The notes beneath the pieces are model-generated. The model worked only from the letters and a program-made list of their open reading frames with translations, did no database searches and had not been told where the DNA came from. Below are positions 5,604 to 7,217 of a DNA stretch of 7,217 nt, piece by piece. The position numbers and the translations under genes are program-made. The stretch spans positions 1 to 7,217 of the forward strand of contig JAIRYH010000073.1 in NCBI GenBank assembly GCA_031267855.1, written 5' to 3'. Source of the DNA: Prevotellaceae bacterium. GTDB lineage: Bacteria; Bacteroidota; Bacteroidia; Bacteroidales; UBA932. The stretch's first letter is position 1; each line of letters begins with the position of its first letter.

Positions 5604-6167
5604 ATGAAAATCATCCTTGCTTCCGGCTCGCCGCGCCGCCGACAGTTAATGGAAGGGCTGGACATTCCGTTTGAAGTGGAATGTTCCGGCGACGTCGCGG
5701 AAATTATTCCGGAAGGCATGCCGCCGGAAAAAACGCCGGAGTACCTGGCGCGCCTTAAATCGGAAACGTTCCGCCCGCTGGCCGGCGACGAATTGCTGAT
5801 TACGGCCGACACGGTGGTCGTCTGCAACCGGCAGCTGCTCGGAAAACCCGCCGGCAAAGCCGATGCGCAGCGGATGCTGCACCTGCTCTCCGGCAACCGG
5901 CACGAAGTGTTCACCGGCGTCTGCCTCCGCACCCCCAACACGACACACTCCTTCACCGACCGGACAACCGTCTTTTTCCGCCACCTCTCGGCGGAAGAAA
6001 TCAATTATTATATCGACCGCTACCGTCCCTGCGACAAAGCCGGCGCCTACGGCGCCCAGGAATGGATCGGCTATGTCGGGATAGAACGCATCGAAGGCTC
6101 GTACTTCAACGTGATGGGCCTGCCCCTCCAGCCGCTCTACGGGGCGCTGCAAAAGTTGATGCGGTGA
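5604..6167 (+). CDS. maf: Maf-family nucleoside triphosphate pyrophosphatase
   Basis: The 187-residue Maf protein belongs to a family that hydrolyses non-canonical or pyrimidine nucleoside triphosphates to monophosphate and pyrophosphate in the cytoplasm. It is linked historically to septum-formation inhibition. Motifs are the N-terminal substrate loop ASGSPRRRQL (6-15), TADTVV with catalytic Asp69, GNRHEVFTGV near 96-105, the DKAGAYGAQEWIG block near 147-159, and NVMGLP close to the end. Length is normal (about 190). The sequence fits the YhdE/dTTP-UTP subgroup better than YceF, but this is a judgement from motifs. It follows the glycosyltransferase gene by 45 bases with no promoter seen, so co-transcription is likely. 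The stop codon is part of a small 8-bp repeat (GATGCGGT twice). Confidence 0.96.
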   Translation: MKIILASGSPRRRQLMEGLDIPFEVECSGDVAEIIPEGMPPEKTPEYLARLKSETFRPLAGDELLITADTVVVCNRQLLGKPAGKADAQRMLHLLSGNRHEVFTGVCLRTPNTTHSFTDRTTVFFRHLSAEEINYYIDRYRPCDKAGAYGAQEWIGYVGIERIEGSYFNVMGLPLQPLYGALQKLMR

Positions 6168-6203
6168 TGCGGTGATGTCGCTGTCGCCGGCCAGCTTTCA
6201 ACT
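6158..6203. repeat. GATGCGGT doublet and GCCGGCCAG-AGCTTTCAACT block after maf
   Basis: GATGCGGT occurs twice in tandem (6158-6173) over the maf stop, an 8-bp unit rather than 7. It is followed by TGTCGCTGTCGCC and then GCCGGCCAG (6186-6194) leading into AGCTTTCAACT. The last part matches units of the 405-436 array, and GTCGCC matches units at 267-280. Confidence 0.6.
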
Positions 6204-6242
6204 CCATGCGGTGCCCCGTGCGAAATGTATCCAAACAAATTT

Positions 6243-6273
6243 TTTGCAGATAAGAAATATTGTTCTATATTTG
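6243..6273 (+). promoter_or_regulatory. Consensus Bacteroidota promoter upstream of a structured RNA
   Basis: TTTG (6243-6246), a 19-base spacer and TATATTTG (6266-6273) match the -33/-7 TTTG and TAnnTTTG elements exactly. The predicted start is about 6279-6282. No open reading frame of note follows for 450 bases, so the promoter most likely serves a non-coding RNA. Confidence 0.8.
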
Positions 6274-6280
6274 CGCCGTT

Positions 6281-6520
6281 ATTATGTGCTCCTTGACGTA
6301 TTGACTTTAGATATAAAAAAATATATCGCTTTAACTTTTATTCTATAGGACTTCGAAATCTGGAAAATTTCTGCATCATGTGAATATAAGTAAAAGCAAC
6401 CACGCCAAGAGTGGAAATTGGTTGCTGTACTTATTCATGATGCGGGTCTTCCAGAGCCTCGAAGTCTAATAAGTATACAGCACCCTCTCCACTCTTGGTT
6501 TTTTATGGAATAAGGAGCAA
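6281..6520 (+). ncRNA. Structured non-coding RNA candidate of unknown family
   Basis: A promoter ends at 6273. TGCTCCTT (6287-6294) can pair with AAGGAGCA (6512-6519), closing a domain near the predicted 5' end. Inside, a long hairpin is built from GACTTCGA (6349-6356)/TCGAAGTC (6459-6466), TCTGGAA (6359-6365)/TTCCAGA (6449-6455), CTGCATCATG (6371-6380) with 6436-6445, AAT..AAGTA (6383-6392, 2-nt bulge) with TACTTATT (6428-6435), and AGCAACCA (6395-6402)/TGGTTGCT (6419-6426). The 16-nt apical loop holds CCAAGAGTGG (6405-6414), exactly complementary to CCACTCTTGG (6489-6498), which is followed by six T (6499-6504). That could be a pseudoknot or an alternative terminator stem. I see no tmRNA or RNase P signature. 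A 6S-like RNA or one of the Bacteroidales RNA motifs known from computational surveys remains possible. Ends are estimates. Confidence 0.65.
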
Positions 6521-6650
6521 ATCACAGTAAAGGTTGAAGAAATGAATTGCAGAAATAATGTTTCTGCAGTCACTGGCAGCGAATAAAAATCGCAGCAGGG
6601 GGTTGTTTTATAATTAGTGTTTGTGTTTGAAAACAGCCCCGAAAGCTGCA
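6521..6650 (+). other. Hairpin-rich non-coding segment downstream of the RNA candidate
   Basis: TGCAGAAA (6548-6555) pairs with TTTCTGCA (6561-6568) around a 5-base loop. Further on, GCAGC (6592-6596)/GCTGC (6645-6649) encloses an 11-bp stem (6599-6609 with 6630-6640, one G-T pair) with a 20-base loop. No convincing coding frame is present on either strand. These stems could belong to a longer form of the upstream RNA or act as transcript ends, although no T-run follows them. Confidence 0.45.
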
Positions 6651-6653
6651 AAA

Positions 6654-6722
6654 GTTAAGAACTAAGAGTTAAGAACTAAGAACTGGCTGGCGCCATTAAA
6701 TATGAAATATTAAACTTTAAAT
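6654..6722. repeat. 7-bp arrays flanking a CTGGCTGGCGCC core, upstream of the secreted protein gene
   Basis: Four alternating heptamers GTTAAGA/ACTAAGA (6654-6681) run into ACTGGCTGGCGCC (6682-6694). Four more AT-rich 7-base units follow: ATTAAAT, ATGAAAT, ATTAAAC and TTTAAAT (6695-6722). The array ends 10 bases before the next start codon. The second half is more degenerate and could be ordinary AT-rich leader DNA. Confidence 0.85.
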
Positions 6723-6732
6723 AAAAAACAGT

Positions 6733-7217
6733 ATGAAAAAGATTCTCTTCCTTCTCGTAATGCTTGCAGGCGTTGCGGCAAATGCACAGGTGACAGTCGT
6801 GGAACCTGTCGGTGCGGACTACGCAACCAAAACCGTTTCGTTCCGCGTGCGGTGGAACGCCGGCACGCGCGATGCCACGCACCTTTCCAAAGTGTGGGTG
6901 TGGGTTGATTATATCACTGTAAACAGCAACAACACCACTTCAGGTAATTCATGGACGCGCGCGGCTGTTTCCGCAGCGTCGCCCACCGCTTCCGTTTCGT
7001 ATGACGGCAGCAGCCGGCAGGGGTTCTGGCTGCAGGGCAACGCCGGCAGCTACAGCGCCACCGTTACCGTCCGGCTGAATGTTACTGCCGCCAGGTTCAA
7101 CTGGTGCGCCTATGCCAGCGACTTTCCGCCCAATGTAACGGTAACCAATGGTACCTATACATTCAAAGGCACGCCGCCGTTTAGACTGATAGCCTCCAAC
7201 GGAACAACCGCCCAAAC
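6733..7217 (+). CDS. Secreted protein of unknown function, N-terminal part (partial)
   Basis: The frame is open from ATG 6733 to the window edge (161 codons and 2 bases). Residues 1-18 form a clear Sec signal peptide: MKK, a hydrophobic core, then ANA before Gln19. The mature part is rich in Thr, Ser, Val and Asn and looks beta-stranded. Features include KVWVWVDY (53-60), SWTRAAVSAASPTA (73-86), a GSYSATVTVRL stretch (105-115), NWCAYASDFPPNV (123-135) and GTYTFKGTPPF (140-150). I have an impression of similar N-terminal domains in uncharacterised exported Bacteroidales proteins but cannot name the family. Any C-terminal sorting signal or added domain lies outside the window. The start is supported by the signal peptide and an A-rich leader. 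No TAnnTTTG box is evident directly upstream. Export is well supported; function is not. Confidence 0.85.
   Translation, partial: MKKILFLLVMLAGVAANAQVTVVEPVGADYATKTVSFRVRWNAGTRDATHLSKVWVWVDYITVNSNNTTSGNSWTRAAVSAASPTASVSYDGSSRQGFWLQGNAGSYSATVTVRLNVTAARFNWCAYASDFPPNVTVTNGTYTFKGTPPFRLIASNGTTAQ

Noticed and set aside
6349..6466. Integron attC site or retron msr-msd
   Set aside because: The long hairpin lacks the GTTRRRY/RYYYAAC core sites of attC, and no integrase or reverse transcriptase gene is in the window. The upstream promoter favours a stand-alone RNA.
6281..6650. tmRNA or RNase P RNA
   Set aside because: The length is suitable, but I see no tRNA-like ends with CCA or tag frame, and no GAGGAAAGTCC-type conserved core.
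6466..6651. 61-codon - strand frame in the gap after maf
   Set aside because: It overlaps the tail and hairpins of the structured RNA candidate, has no recognisable motif and no promoter.

Overview
This window most likely comes from a member of the Bacteroidota, probably the order Bacteroidales. Promoters fit the TTTG / TAnnTTTG consensus of that phylum. Genes start without clear Shine-Dalgarno sequences. A DUF4199 protein next to a polyprenyl-phosphate-type glycosyltransferase is typical of Bacteroidota, and both ends hold secreted or surface-type proteins. Coding DNA is GC-rich apart from one AT-richer ATPase gene. I cannot name the species.

Layout: the end of a surface-protein-like gene (1-174, +); a 280-base gap full of 7-bp tandem repeats (174-436), including 16 perfect CGCATAT copies; a YihY/BrkB-family membrane protein (455-1288, +); a convergent gap built from a 51-bp direct repeat, a 20-bp inverted repeat and further 7-bp arrays (1275-1413); mnmA, tRNA 2-thiouridylase (1406-2575, -); an AAA_14/DUF4143 ATPase (2642-3772, -); a small SRP RNA gene (about 3897-4003, -) whose promoter is divergent from and interleaved with that of the next genes; a DUF4199 membrane protein (4063-4593, +), a family 2 glycosyltransferase (4605-5558, +) and a Maf nucleotide pyrophosphatase (5604-6167, +), which look like one transcription unit; a 565-base gap with a well-formed promoter and a highly structured RNA candidate (about 6281-6520) followed by more hairpins and 7-bp arrays; and the start of a secreted protein of unknown function (6733 to the window end, +).

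The housekeeping genes are ordinary: tRNA thiolation, membrane-protein targeting, lipid-linked sugar transfer and nucleotide-pool or septum functions. Two things between them are not. First, almost every long gap carries tandem repeats of different sequence but the same unit length (7 bp). These often begin on or just before the stop codon of the neighbouring gene and are linked by related GC-rich spacers, one of which recurs three times in two loci. Second, the gap after maf encodes what looks like a structured RNA with its own promoter, a closing stem, a roughly 120-nt long hairpin, and a 10-base apical-loop sequence exactly complementary to a segment just before a six-T run. I could not match this RNA to a named family.
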